DNA of 64,000 nucleotides from Pseudomonas protegens CHA0. Lineage in GTDB: Bacteria > Pseudomonadota > Gammaproteobacteria > Pseudomonadales > Pseudomonadaceae. The position numbers were made by a program, and so were the translations under genes. The notes beneath the pieces were generated by a model, which saw only the letters and a list, made by a program, of their open reading frames with translations, was not told the origin of the DNA and searched no databases. The stretch spans positions 4,691,001-4,755,000 of the forward strand of contig NC_021237.1 in assembly GCF_000397205.1 (NCBI RefSeq). Direction: 5' to 3'. Positions 1 to 8,612 of the stretch are shown one piece after another (the first letter of the stretch is position 1; each line of letters opens with the position of its first letter).

Positions 1-3000
1 GGTGCTGGAACAGGTCCTTGGGGGTGAAGCGGATACCGGCCTGCCGGGCACGGCTGACCACCTGGATCGAGATGATCGAGTCGCCACCCAGTTCGAAGAA
101 GTTGTCGGTGACGCCCACCTGCTCAAGCTTCAGCACATCGGCCCAGATCGCCGCGATCTGTTGCTCCAGGTCGTTTTGCGGCGCCACGTAGGTCTGCTGC
201 ATCAGCTGCGCATCGACTTTTGGCAGCGACTTGCGATCCAGCTTGCCGTTCGGCGTCAGCGGCAGCGCTTCGAGGAACAGCAGGTAGGTCGGCACCATGT
301 AGTCCGGCAGGCTTTCCCGCAGGCGCGCCTTGATGCTCTCGCGCAACTGCGCCTGGCGCTCGTTGCTCGACGCCACCTCGGCGTCCACCGGCACGATGTA
401 GCCCACCAGTTGCTGGCCGCTCGGCCCTGGCTGGGCGATCACCGCCACTTCCAGTACCGGGTCCTGCTCCAGCAAGCGCGCTTCGATCTCGCCCAGCTCG
501 ATACGGAAGCCCCGCACCTTCACCTGATGGTCGACACGGCCCACATATTCCACCAGGCCGTCGGTGCGGTAGCGGGTCAGGTCGCCGCTGCGGTACAGCC
601 GGGCGCCGGTGGTGCTGTAGGGGTCGGGAATAAAGCGTTCCGCTGTCAGCCCAGGTCGATCCAGGTAACCCCGGGCCACGCCCAGGCCGCCCAGGTACAG
701 CTCGCCGGCCACGCCAACCGGCAACAGGTTGAGGTTGGCATCGGCCACGTAGGCGCTGCGGTTGCCAACGATATTGCCGATGGGCGCGTAGGCCGCGTCG
801 CACGGATCGCCCGCCTTGGCCTTCCAGATCAATGGCGTAACCACGGTTTCAGTCGGGCCGTAACCGTTGAAGATGTACTTCGGACGCAGCACTCGCCACG
901 CCAAGTCGTAACTGGCCTGGGGCACTGCATCGCCACCAAAGCAGTAGACCCGCACCGCCGGCGGATTGCCGTCGCGCTCGGCGTGTACTGCCAGTTGCTG
1001 CAGGTACACCGGCGGGAACACGCCCACGGTGACGCCATAGCGGTGCATCTGTTCGTAGGTGAATTCCGGCGACCACAGGCTGTCATCACGGATCAGCACG
1101 CTGGCGCCGTAGATCAGCGGGTGCATCCAGCCTTCGTGGGAGCCGTCGAAGGCGAAGGACATGAAGTGCAACTCGCAATCCGCCGGGCTCATTTCATAGC
1201 GCTCGCCGGTGGCCAGGCTGTGCATGGCCAGCGGGCCGTGGGACACCGCCACGCCTTTGGGCAGCCCGGTGGAGCCGGAGGTGTAGATCACATAGGCGAG
1301 GTTTTCCTCGGCCAGATCCACCTGCGGGGCACTGGCCGGGTAGCCGGCAAAATCTGCGGCCCGTTCCACCGACAAGGTCGGCAGGCCATCGGGGATCGGC
1401 AAGCGATCCAGCAAGTGGCTCTGGGTCAGCAGCAGCCACGCGCCGCTGTCCTGCATCATGTAGCGCAGGCGGTCCTGGGGGTACTCGATATCCAGCGGCA
1501 CATAAACCCCACCAGCCTTGAGCACGGCCAGGAAGGCCACCATGATTTCCGCGCAACGCGGCATGGCGATGGCCACCCGCACTTCCGGGCCAACGCCCAG
1601 TTCGATCAACTTGTGCGCCAGCTGGTTGGCTTGAGTATCCAGCTCGCGATAGCTCAGGCGCTGCTCGGCGAAGAACACCGCTGGTGCATCCGGCGCCTTG
1701 GCCGCCTGATCGGCAAACAGCTGGTGGACAAAACGATGGGTCGGGTAGACCACATCGGTGTGGTCCCACTCCTGGCGAATGCGGCGCTGCTCGTCCTGGC
1801 CCAGCATCGGCAGCTCGCCCAGGGCTTGCTGCGGTTCAAGCATGCCTTGCAGCAGATTGCGCCAGTGATCGGCAAGGCTCTGGACGGTGGAGACCTCGAA
1901 CAATTCGCCGGCATAGATGAACGAAGCGTTGATCCCGGCGTCGGTCTCCAGGGTTTCCAGGGTCAGGTCAAATTGCGCGGTACCGCCCTGCAGGACCATT
2001 TCCTCGGCTTGCAGGCCCGGCAGGCTGGTGCCGTCGGTGCTTTCCCCGGCAATGCTCAGGTGGTTGTACATCACCTGGAACAACGGGTTCTGGTCCAGCG
2101 CACGCTGGGGCTTGAGGGCATCCACCAGACGATCGAACGGCAGGTCCTGATGGGCCTGGGCGGCCAGGGCCGTGGCCTTGACCTGACGCAGCAACTGCCC
2201 CACCGGCAGGCTCGGCGCCAGCTCGACGCGCATCACCAGGGTGTTGACGAAGAAGCCCATCACCCCTTCCATTTCCTGGTGGCGGCGATTACTCACCGGC
2301 ACCCCGATGCGGATATCCGGTTGATCGGAGTAACGGTGCAGCAGCAACGCGAACGACCCCAGGAACAGCTGGAACAGGGTCATGTCATGTTCCCGCGCCA
2401 CTCGCCGCAGCCCTTGCTCCAGGTCCGCCGGCAGGCGCAGGCCCAGGCGTTCCTGGCGGTGGGAGACCAACGCCTGGCGTGGATGATCCAGAGGCAGCTC
2501 CAGAACCGGATGCTCCAGCCCCAGTTGCTGGCGCCAGTAATCCAGCTGGCGCTGTTGCTCGCCCTGCTCCAGCCAGCTGCGATGCCAGTTGGCGTAGTCG
2601 GCGTACTGCACGCTCAACGGCTCGAACTGCGGTGCCTGCCCCTGGATCAAGCCGCGGTACAGCGCGACGAATTCCCGGGCCAGCACACTCATGGAGGCGC
2701 CATCGGAAATGATGTGGTGCAAGGTCACCACCAGCAGGTAATCGCGCTCGGCGATCTGCAGCACCCGGGCCCGGCACAGGGGCCCGCGCTCCAGATCGAA
2801 CAGTTGCTGGGTCTCCTCCAGGGCACGGGCCTGGACGGCTTCGCGGGGCAGGCCCGGCGTCAATCGCTCCCAGGCCACGCTGATCGCGCCCTGTGCATGC
2901 ACCACCTGGCACAGGCGTTCCTGATGCTGGGTGAAGGTGGTGCGGAACGCTTCATGGCGCTGGGCCAGGGCATCGAAGGTCTGCTGCAAGGCAGCCTGGT

Positions 3001-6000
3001 CCAGTTCCCCCTGCAAACGGACCACGATCGGCGTGTGGTAGGCGGTGCTCTGCGGATGCATCTGCCAGAACAGCCATTGCCGCTGCTGGGCATGGGAGGC
3101 CGGCAAGGGCCCATCACGCTCCAGCACCTCGATCTGCGGCAGTGCCGCGGCGCCCGCGCAGGCCTGTACCTGTTCGACGAATTCGTCCAGGCGCGAGGTT
3201 TCGAACAGCACCCGCAGCGGCACGTCCGCCCCCAGCAGGCGACGCACCCGGGACATGATCTGGGTTGCCAGCAATGAATGGCCACCCAGGGCGAAAAAGT
3301 TGTCGCCCAGGCCCACCCGCTCGACCTTGAGCACCGCCTGCCAGATCGCCGCGATGCCCTGCTGCAGCTCGCTGACCGGGGCCACAAAGGCTTCAACCGG
3401 GGCCTGCTGCTGCAATGGCGGCAGGGCCCGCAGGTCGAGCTTGCCGTTGGGGGTCAAGGGCATGCCGGCCAACGCCAGGAAATGCATGGGCAGCATGTAG
3501 TCGGGCAAGGCCACCGCCAGTTGCCGGCGGATCTCCTGCCACGCCGCCTCCGGTTCCTGAGCCTTGGCCAGTACCACATAGGCCGCCACTTGCGACTCGC
3601 CCGCCACACTGACCACCTGTGCCACGGCGTCTTCGACCTGGGGCAACTGCTTGAGGGCCGCGGTGATTTCCCCCAGCTCGATGCGGTAACCGCGGATCTT
3701 CACCTGATGGTCGATGCGGCCCAGGTAGTCGATAACCCCGCCGTCCAGATAGCGCGCCAGGTCACCGGTGCGGTACAGGCGCTGCCCGTCGCCGCTGAAG
3801 GGGTCCGGCACAAAGCGCTCGGCGGTCAAGGCCGCGCGCTGGTGGTAACCCCGCGCCAGGCCGGCGCCACCCAGGTACAGCTCGGCCGGAGTGCCGGGCG
3901 CCACCGGTTGCAAGGATGCATCCAGCACCCGCGCACGGACGTTGGCCAGCGGCAGGCCCAGGGGCACCACCGCCCGCTCGTCCGCCAGCGTGGCGGCGGC
4001 CATGGTCAGGGCGCCGACCGTGGTTTCCGTGGGGCCGTAGTGGTTGAACACCGCGCACTCCGGTGCCAGGGTCGCGATCCTGCGGACCAGAGCCGCCGGG
4101 CAGGCCTCGCCGCCCAGCACCAGGCACTGGCGCGGCAGGGAACGGGCCGGTTCTTCGCCACTCATCAGCGCCTGCAAATGCGACGGGACGATCTTCAATA
4201 CATCAATCTGGTGGGTGTGCAGGTAGGCGCCGAAGGCGTCGGCGTCCAACCCGGTATCCAGGTCGATCACGTGCAGGCAACTGCCGGAGCACAGGGCGCC
4301 GAACAGCGTGGTGTGGCCAAGATCCGCGGCGATGGTCGAGACCACGGCCATAGTGCGCGCAGCCCCCAGCGGCAGGCGCTGGATGATCGCCTGCACATAG
4401 TTGGCCAGGGCTCCGTGGGTGATGCTCACGCCTTTGGCGGCACCGGTGGAGCCGGAGGTGTAGATCGAATAGGCCAGGTTCCCGGCAGCCATCCCGGGCA
4501 AGGCTGCCAGCGGATCGCTGTCCGGCGCCCAGGCCTGTGCCTGATCCAGCAACAGCACCTCGACCCAGGCCGCCACCGGCAGCCGCGGCTGCACCGCCGT
4601 CTCGCTCAGCAGCAGGCGTACGCCGCTGTCTTCAAGCATGTAGCTCAAGCGCTGTTCGGGGTATTGCGGGTCCAGGGGCACATAGGCACCGCCGGCCTTG
4701 AGCACCGCCAACAGGCCCAGCACCATCTCCAGGGAACGCTCCACAGCGATACCCACCGGCACTTCCGGCCCCACGCCACGCGCCACCAGCGCTGCGGCCA
4801 GACGGCTGGCACGCAGGTCCAGCTCGCGGTAGCTCAGGCACTGCCCGGCGAATACCAGGGCCGGTGCTTCGGGCTGCGCGGCGACCTGGCGGGCAAAGAG
4901 TTCGAGCACCGATTCGGCGCTGAACACCTCTTCTGCGCCAGCCCCCTGGGCCAGGAAGCCCCGGTGCTGCTGGGCACTGAGCAGCGGCAGTTCGGCAAGC
5001 GCCGACTGCGGCTCGCGCACCATCGCCCACAACAGGTTCTGCCAGTGGCCGGCCATGCGCTCGATGGTCTGCGCTTCGAACAACTGGCAGTCGTAGGTGA
5101 AGGCGGCCTGCAACTGGCCACCGCGTTCGAAAGTGTCCAGGGTCAAGTCGAACTGCACCGTGCGCTCGTTGCGCGGCAAGGCCTGCACTTGCAGCCCGGA
5201 GCGGCTGTGCAAGGTGGTCAGTTCGGTGACCTGGGGCTGGTGGTTGTACAGCACCTGGAACAGCGGGCTGTGGCTCAGGCTGCGCTCCAGGTGCAGGGCT
5301 TCCACCAGGCGCTCGAAGGGCAGGTCCTGATGGGCCTGGGCGCCCAGGGTAGTCTCGCGGATATCGGCCAGCAGTTGCTGCACTGTCAATTGCGGGCTCA
5401 GTTCGGTACGCAGTACCTGGGTGTTGACGAAGAAACCGATCAGCCCCTCGGCTTCCTGGCGCGTGCGGTTGGCGATGGGCACGCCGACCCGGATGTCCTG
5501 CTGGCCGCTGTAGCGCGATAGCAGCAGCTTGAAGCCGGCCAACAGCACGGCAAACAGGGTCACCCCCTGCTGGCGCGCCAGGGCGCCCAGTTGCTGGGCC
5601 AGGGGTTGTTCCAGGGCAAAATCCAGGCGGCGCCCCTGGCGGCTGGAATGGGCCGGCCGCGGATGGTCGGTGGGCAGTTTCAGCGGCGGATGCTCGTCAC
5701 CCAGCTTGGCCTGCCAGTAGTCCAGTTGCCGCTCCTGCTCCCCTGCCTCCAGCCAGCTGCGCTGCCACAGGGCGTAGTCGCGGTACTGGATCGGCAGCGC
5801 CGGGACGTTCGGCACCTCACCCTGGAGCAGGCTGTCGTAGGCGTGCAGGAATTCTTCGATCAAGACCCCCATCGACCAGCCATCCGCGACGATATGGTGC
5901 AGGGTCAGCAGCATCACGTGCTCCTGCTCGCCCAGGCCCAGTACGCAGACCCGCAGCAAAGGCCCCTGTTGCAGATCGAAGGGCCGGCGCGCTTCGGCGT

Positions 6001-6439
6001 CGGCCAGCTGTTGCACCCTGGTTTCGCGCTGCGCCGGGTCGAGGTCGCAGAGCTCCCGATAATCGATGTCGACCCGCGCCTCCTGGATCACCTGCCGAGG
6101 CTCATCGTCCTCCAGGGCAAAGACCGTGCGCAGGCTCTCATGCCGCTCCAGCAGCCAGTCGAAGGCCTGCGCCAGCACTGCCCGGTCCAGCGGCCCGCTC
6201 AGGCGGACCGCGTTGGGCAGGTTGTAGGCCGCGCTCTGCGGATCCAGTTGCCAGAGAAACCACATGCGCTGCTGCGCATAGGACAGGGCCTGGCGATCAG
6301 GCACCGCAACCCCGGCCGGAATCGGCAGCAGAGAGAAGTCGACGCCTTCCTTGTCCAGAGCCTTCAAGAACAGCCGGCGCTTTTCCAGCGGCAGTTCAAT
6401 GAATCTGCGGGCGAGCTTCAAGGAGTCTTCTGCATTCAT
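1..6439 (-). CDS. Pyoverdine-type non-ribosomal peptide synthetase (5' part, runs off the window)
   Basis: The frame stays open from an ATG at 6439 to the window edge, giving about 2,146 residues read as C-A-T-C-A-T. The first condensation domain has HHIVADG near residue 180. The first adenylation domain spans about 480-990, and the first carrier serine (LGGHSLL) is near 1055. The second condensation domain has HHIISDG near 1240; the second adenylation domain has YTSGSTG near 1720. The second carrier (LGGDSII) has its serine near 2121. Aligned by eye to GrsA, the first adenylation pocket reads DLTKVGHVGK, the textbook Asp code. The second reads about DGEVYFGVTK, which I do not assign. The N-terminus (MNAEDSLKLARRFIELPLEK) is of the PvdI/PvdJ kind with no starter domain, so it should accept a chain from another synthetase. 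The flanking PvdS-type boxes and siderophore reductase support a pyoverdine side-chain role. An epimerase domain probably follows outside the window, because LGGDS carriers usually precede one. Confidence 0.9.
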   Translation of the reverse strand, partial: MNAEDSLKLARRFIELPLEKRRLFLKALDKEGVDFSLLPIPAGVAVPDRQALSYAQQRMWFLWQLDPQSAAYNLPNAVRLSGPLDRAVLAQAFDWLLERHESLRTVFALEDDEPRQVIQEARVDIDYRELCDLDPAQRETRVQQLADAEARRPFDLQQGPLLRVCVLGLGEQEHVMLLTLHHIVADGWSMGVLIEEFLHAYDSLLQGEVPNVPALPIQYRDYALWQRSWLEAGEQERQLDYWQAKLGDEHPPLKLPTDHPRPAHSSRQGRRLDFALEQPLAQQLGALARQQGVTLFAVLLAGFKLLLSRYSGQQDIRVGVPIANRTRQEAEGLIGFFVNTQVLRTELSPQLTVQQLLADIRETTLGAQAHQDLPFERLVEALHLERSLSHSPLFQVLYNHQPQVTELTTLHSRSGLQVQALPRNERTVQFDLTLDTFERGGQLQAAFTYDCQLFEAQTIERMAGHWQNLLWAMVREPQSALAELPLLSAQQHRGFLAQGAGAEEVFSAESVLELFARQVAAQPEAPALVFAGQCLSYRELDLRASRLAAALVARGVGPEVPVGIAVERSLEMVLGLLAVLKAGGAYVPLDPQYPEQRLSYMLEDSGVRLLLSETAVQPRLPVAAWVEVLLLDQAQAWAPDSDPLAALPGMAAGNLAYSIYTSGSTGAAKGVSITHGALANYVQAIIQRLPLGAARTMAVVSTIAADLGHTTLFGALCSGSCLHVIDLDTGLDADAFGAYLHTHQIDVLKIVPSHLQALMSGEEPARSLPRQCLVLGGEACPAALVRRIATLAPECAVFNHYGPTETTVGALTMAAATLADERAVVPLGLPLANVRARVLDASLQPVAPGTPAELYLGGAGLARGYHQRAALTAERFVPDPFSGDGQRLYRTGDLARYLDGGVIDYLGRIDHQVKIRGYRIELGEITAALKQLPQVEDAVAQVVSVAGESQVAAYVVLAKAQEPEAAWQEIRRQLAVALPDYMLPMHFLALAGMPLTPNGKLDLRALPPLQQQAPVEAFVAPVSELQQGIAAIWQAVLKVERVGLGDNFFALGGHSLLATQIMSRVRRLLGADVPLRVLFETSRLDEFVEQVQACAGAAALPQIEVLERDGPLPASHAQQRQWLFWQMHPQSTAYHTPIVVRLQGELDQAALQQTFDALAQRHEAFRTTFTQHQERLCQVVHAQGAISVAWERLTPGLPREAVQARALEETQQLFDLERGPLCRARVLQIAERDYLLVVTLHHIISDGASMSVLAREFVALYRGLIQGQAPQFEPLSVQYADYANWHRSWLEQGEQQRQLDYWRQQLGLEHPVLELPLDHPRQALVSHRQERLGLRLPADLEQGLRRVAREHDMTLFQLFLGSFALLLHRYSDQPDIRIGVPVSNRRHQEMEGVMGFFVNTLVMRVELAPSLPVGQLLRQVKATALAAQAHQDLPFDRLVDALKPQRALDQNPLFQVMYNHLSIAGESTDGTSLPGLQAEEMVLQGGTAQFDLTLETLETDAGINASFIYAGELFEVSTVQSLADHWRNLLQGMLEPQQALGELPMLGQDEQRRIRQEWDHTDVVYPTHRFVHQLFADQAAKAPDAPAVFFAEQRLSYRELDTQANQLAHKLIELGVGPEVRVAIAMPRCAEIMVAFLAVLKAGGVYVPLDIEYPQDRLRYMMQDSGAWLLLTQSHLLDRLPIPDGLPTLSVERAADFAGYPASAPQVDLAEENLAYVIYTSGSTGLPKGVAVSHGPLAMHSLATGERYEMSPADCELHFMSFAFDGSHEGWMHPLIYGASVLIRDDSLWSPEFTYEQMHRYGVTVGVFPPVYLQQLAVHAERDGNPPAVRVYCFGGDAVPQASYDLAWRVLRPKYIFNGYGPTETVVTPLIWKAKAGDPCDAAYAPIGNIVGNRSAYVADANLNLLPVGVAGELYLGGLGVARGYLDRPGLTAERFIPDPYSTTGARLYRSGDLTRYRTDGLVEYVGRVDHQVKVRGFRIELGEIEARLLEQDPVLEVAVIAQPGPSGQQLVGYIVPVDAEVASSNERQAQLRESIKARLRESLPDYMVPTYLLFLEALPLTPNGKLDRKSLPKVDAQLMQQTYVAPQNDLEQQIAAIWADVLKLEQVGVTDNFFELGGDSIISIQVVSRARQAGIRFTPKDLFQH

Positions 6440-6498
6440 CGGGAGTCATCCGTACTTACTTGTTGGGTATCGAGCATTGGCTCGGTCATCCCTACGGA

Positions 6499-6522
6499 AC
6501 GGATGAAGGCCGGGGAAAATTA
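6499..6522 (-). promoter_or_regulatory. PvdS-type iron-starvation box, NRPS promoter
   Basis: On the minus strand TAATT is followed by exactly 16 bases and then CGT, about 60-80 bases upstream of the synthetase ATG at 6439. This is one mismatch from the TAAAT-N16-CGT box used by the extracytoplasmic sigma factor PvdS. As in the other two boxes here, a C-run follows the AT-rich half. The function is inferred from the match and the context. Confidence 0.6.
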
Positions 6523-6590
6523 ACCCCGCACAGCGCCAGAACAACCCGCTTGCGGGCCCCTCAGGGTGATTGGGCAGGCGCCGCCGGCAG

Positions 6591-6614
6591 TAAATCACCC
6601 CGCTCATCCTTCGT
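6591..6614 (+). promoter_or_regulatory. PvdS-type iron-starvation box, siderophore-interacting protein promoter
   Basis: TAAAT at 6591-6595, 16 bases, then CGT at 6612-6614 is an exact match to the PvdS (IS) box consensus. It is preceded by G and sits 37 bases before the ATG at 6652. It faces away from the NRPS box, so the intergenic region would fire both genes under iron limitation. Confidence 0.7.
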
Positions 6615-6651
6615 TCCTTCCTTATCCTCCCCTTGCAGCAGGTACCCGCCC

Positions 6652-7620
6652 ATGTCTTCCGCTCAATCGCTGACCGGCCTCCTCACCCAAGGCTTGCGCA
6701 AACTGACCGGCATCGACCGGTCCAGGCCAAAGGGCTACCGGGTAATCAACGTCGAGCTCAAGCAGCGCATCCACCTCAGCCCGTCCATGGCCCGCCTGGT
6801 GTTCACCGGCGAGGACATCGCCCAGGCGCGCACCCTGGCACCGGACCAGCGCATCAAGCTGCTGTTTCCCGGGGCCGATGGCACGCCCTCGCAACTGCCG
6901 GTGGAAGGCGACTGGCAGGCAGCCCGGCGCAAGCTGCCGGCCGAGCAGCAACCGCCAATGCGCACCTACACCATTCGCGCCCTGCGCCTGCAGCCTGCGC
7001 AAATGGATGTGGATTTCGTCCTGCACGGGGTCAACGGCCCGGCCTCCGCCTGGGCCACCCATGCCCGGCCCGGCGACCGCCTGCAGATGGTGGTGCCGAA
7101 CAAGGCCTACAGCGGCGACCCCGGTGGTTATGAATGGCTGCCGCCGGCAGGGATCCGCAAGGTGCTGTTGATGGGCGATGAAACCGCGCTGCCGGCGATT
7201 GCCGGCATTCTGGAAGAACTGCAGGGTTATCCGGACCATCCGGATGTGCAGGCGTTTATCGAAGTGCCCTATGAAAGCGATTGCATCGACCTGCGCTGCC
7301 ACCCGCTGGCGCGGATCAACTGGTTGCCCCGGGACCTGCTGGGCGCACGCCATGGCGAAACCCTGATCCATGCCGCCCGGGAGCTGGCCGAACTGCCGCC
7401 GGCCAACAGCCAGCGCCGGCCGATCAAGGTTTCCGAACGCAACGACGAACAGCGCCTCTGGGAAACCGCCCAACCGGCGGACAACGATTTCTACGCCTGG
7501 GTGGCCGGCGAGTCGGCCACGGTGATGAACATTCGCCGCCACCTGATCAACGAGCGCGGCCAGGAGCGTCGCAACCTGACCCTGATGGGCTACTGGCGCC
7601 TGGGCAGCTCCCTGGGTTGA
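6652..7620 (+). CDS. Siderophore-interacting protein (flavin-dependent ferric-siderophore reductase)
   Basis: A 322-residue protein of the SIP/ViuB family, cytoplasmic enzymes that reduce ferric siderophores with FAD and NAD(P)H to release iron. The FAD-binding motif RTYTIR lies near residue 105. The NAD-binding half (KVLLMGDETALPAI) starts near 170, and the C-terminal WVAGESATVMNIRRHL segment is typical of the family. The ATG at 6652 is chosen because it starts the conserved part and sits just after an exact PvdS-type box; the frame is open further upstream without a good start. It is divergent from the peptide synthetase. Its product would recover iron from the imported siderophore, probably pyoverdine or a foreign one. 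Confidence 0.88.
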   Translation: MSSAQSLTGLLTQGLRKLTGIDRSRPKGYRVINVELKQRIHLSPSMARLVFTGEDIAQARTLAPDQRIKLLFPGADGTPSQLPVEGDWQAARRKLPAEQQPPMRTYTIRALRLQPAQMDVDFVLHGVNGPASAWATHARPGDRLQMVVPNKAYSGDPGGYEWLPPAGIRKVLLMGDETALPAIAGILEELQGYPDHPDVQAFIEVPYESDCIDLRCHPLARINWLPRDLLGARHGETLIHAARELAELPPANSQRRPIKVSERNDEQRLWETAQPADNDFYAWVAGESATVMNIRRHLINERGQERRNLTLMGYWRLGSSLG

Positions 7621-7648
7621 GCCCCACCAACCGCCCCACCCTCTTCCC

Positions 7649-7782
7649 TGTAGCCGCTGCCGAGCCCGCGAAGCTGCACAAAGGCCCGCCGGGCCTTGCT
7701 TGGCGATCGCCAGCCGAACCCCTGGCGAGCTCGGGATTTTTGCGCCCCTGCGCGCCGTGCGCAGCCTGCGCCAGTGGCTACA
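7649..7782. repeat. Intergenic Pseudomonas repeat bounded by an inverted repeat
   Basis: TGTAGCCGCTG at 7649-7659 is matched by CAGTGGCTACA at 7772-7782, an inverted repeat with one mismatch. The interior also holds a GGCCCGCCGGGCC palindrome. A further TGTAGCCGCT copy at 7794-7803 overlaps the stop of the thioesterase gene. This looks like the common P. fluorescens 'tgtagccgctgccgag' repeat rather than a gene. Confidence 0.6.
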
Positions 7783-7801
7783 GCAAGCAAGTGTGTAGCC
7801 G

Positions 7802-8542
7802 CTAGGAAACCGCGGCTACCGGTTGCAGGTGGCGGCGGCGATGCACCTCCAGATGGCCCTTGAGCAGGCTCAGCACCTTGGCCTCGTGCTCGTGGATGAA
7901 GAAGTGCCCGCCCGCCAGCATGTCCACCGAAAAACTGCCGTGGGTTTCCTTGCTCCAGCCGATCAGTTGCTCGGTGGTGGCGCGATCCGTCTTGCCGCCC
8001 AGCACATGCACCGGGCAATTGAGCAGTGGCCGTTGCACCGGGCGAAAGCGCCCGCACAAGAGAAAGTCGGCCCGCAGGATCGGCAAGGTCAGGCTCATCA
8101 GTTCCTGGTTGGCCAGCACTTCTTCACTGGTGCCGTTGAGGGTGCGCAACTGTTCGATCAGTTGCTCATCGGTCTTGGGCTCGGCAAACCCCCGGTCGTA
8201 TTCGGTGCGCAGGGTCGGCGCAGCAGTGCCCGAGGCAAACAGCGCCACCGGCTCCGGGCACCCCAGGGCGCGCAGGGCATGGGCCAGTTCGCAGGCCAGC
8301 AAGGCGCCCAGGCTGTGGCCGAACAGGGCGTAAGGGGTGCGCAGCGTGCCCCGGATTTCCAGGGCAAGCTGCCGCGCCAGCTCGCGCATGTCGGTGTGCA
8401 GCGGCTCGGCATAACGGGCGCCACGCCCGGGCAGCTCCAGCGGTTGCAGGTGCAGCCACTGCGGCAGCTTGCGGCGCCAGCGGCTGTAGACCATGGCGCT
8501 GGCGCCGGAATACGGCAGGCACAGCAGGTTCAACTGAGTCAC
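7802..8542 (-). CDS. Type II thioesterase (alpha/beta-hydrolase) for NRPS editing
   Basis: A 246-residue stand-alone thioesterase that removes wrong acyl groups from NRPS carrier domains in the cytoplasm. The N-terminal LLCLPYSGASA oxyanion region, nucleophile GHSLG with Ser77, and the late GGHFF histidine near residue 212 fit the GrsT/PvdG family and its usual length of about 250. A PvdS-type box lies just upstream, which ties it to the peptide synthetase locus. It resembles PvdG, but I cannot separate that from other siderophore-associated type II thioesterases, so no symbol is given. Confidence 0.88.
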   Translation of the reverse strand: MTQLNLLCLPYSGASAMVYSRWRRKLPQWLHLQPLELPGRGARYAEPLHTDMRELARQLALEIRGTLRTPYALFGHSLGALLACELAHALRALGCPEPVALFASGTAAPTLRTEYDRGFAEPKTDEQLIEQLRTLNGTSEEVLANQELMSLTLPILRADFLLCGRFRPVQRPLLNCPVHVLGGKTDRATTEQLIGWSKETHGSFSVDMLAGGHFFIHEHEAKVLSLLKGHLEVHRRRHLQPVAAVS

Positions 8543-8574
8543 GGTTATTCCCTCGACGGATGGACGCTAAAGAA

Positions 8575-8598
8575 ACGCAGCACGAGGGGAACAAATTA
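8575..8598 (-). promoter_or_regulatory. PvdS-type iron-starvation box, thioesterase promoter
   Basis: On the minus strand TAATT (8598-8594), 16 bases, CGT (8577-8575) lies 33 bases before the thioesterase ATG at 8542. It is the same one-mismatch variant (TAATT for TAAAT) as the NRPS box, with the same C-run after the AT-rich half. Confidence 0.6.
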
Positions 8599-8612
8599 GT
8601 CCACCGATCACC

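Noticed and set aside
2..6523. Long open frames on the plus strand across the NRPS (2-3277, 3278-5521, 5591-6523)
   Set aside because: They are antisense shadows of the GC-rich synthetase gene; the minus frame carries all the C-A-T motifs.
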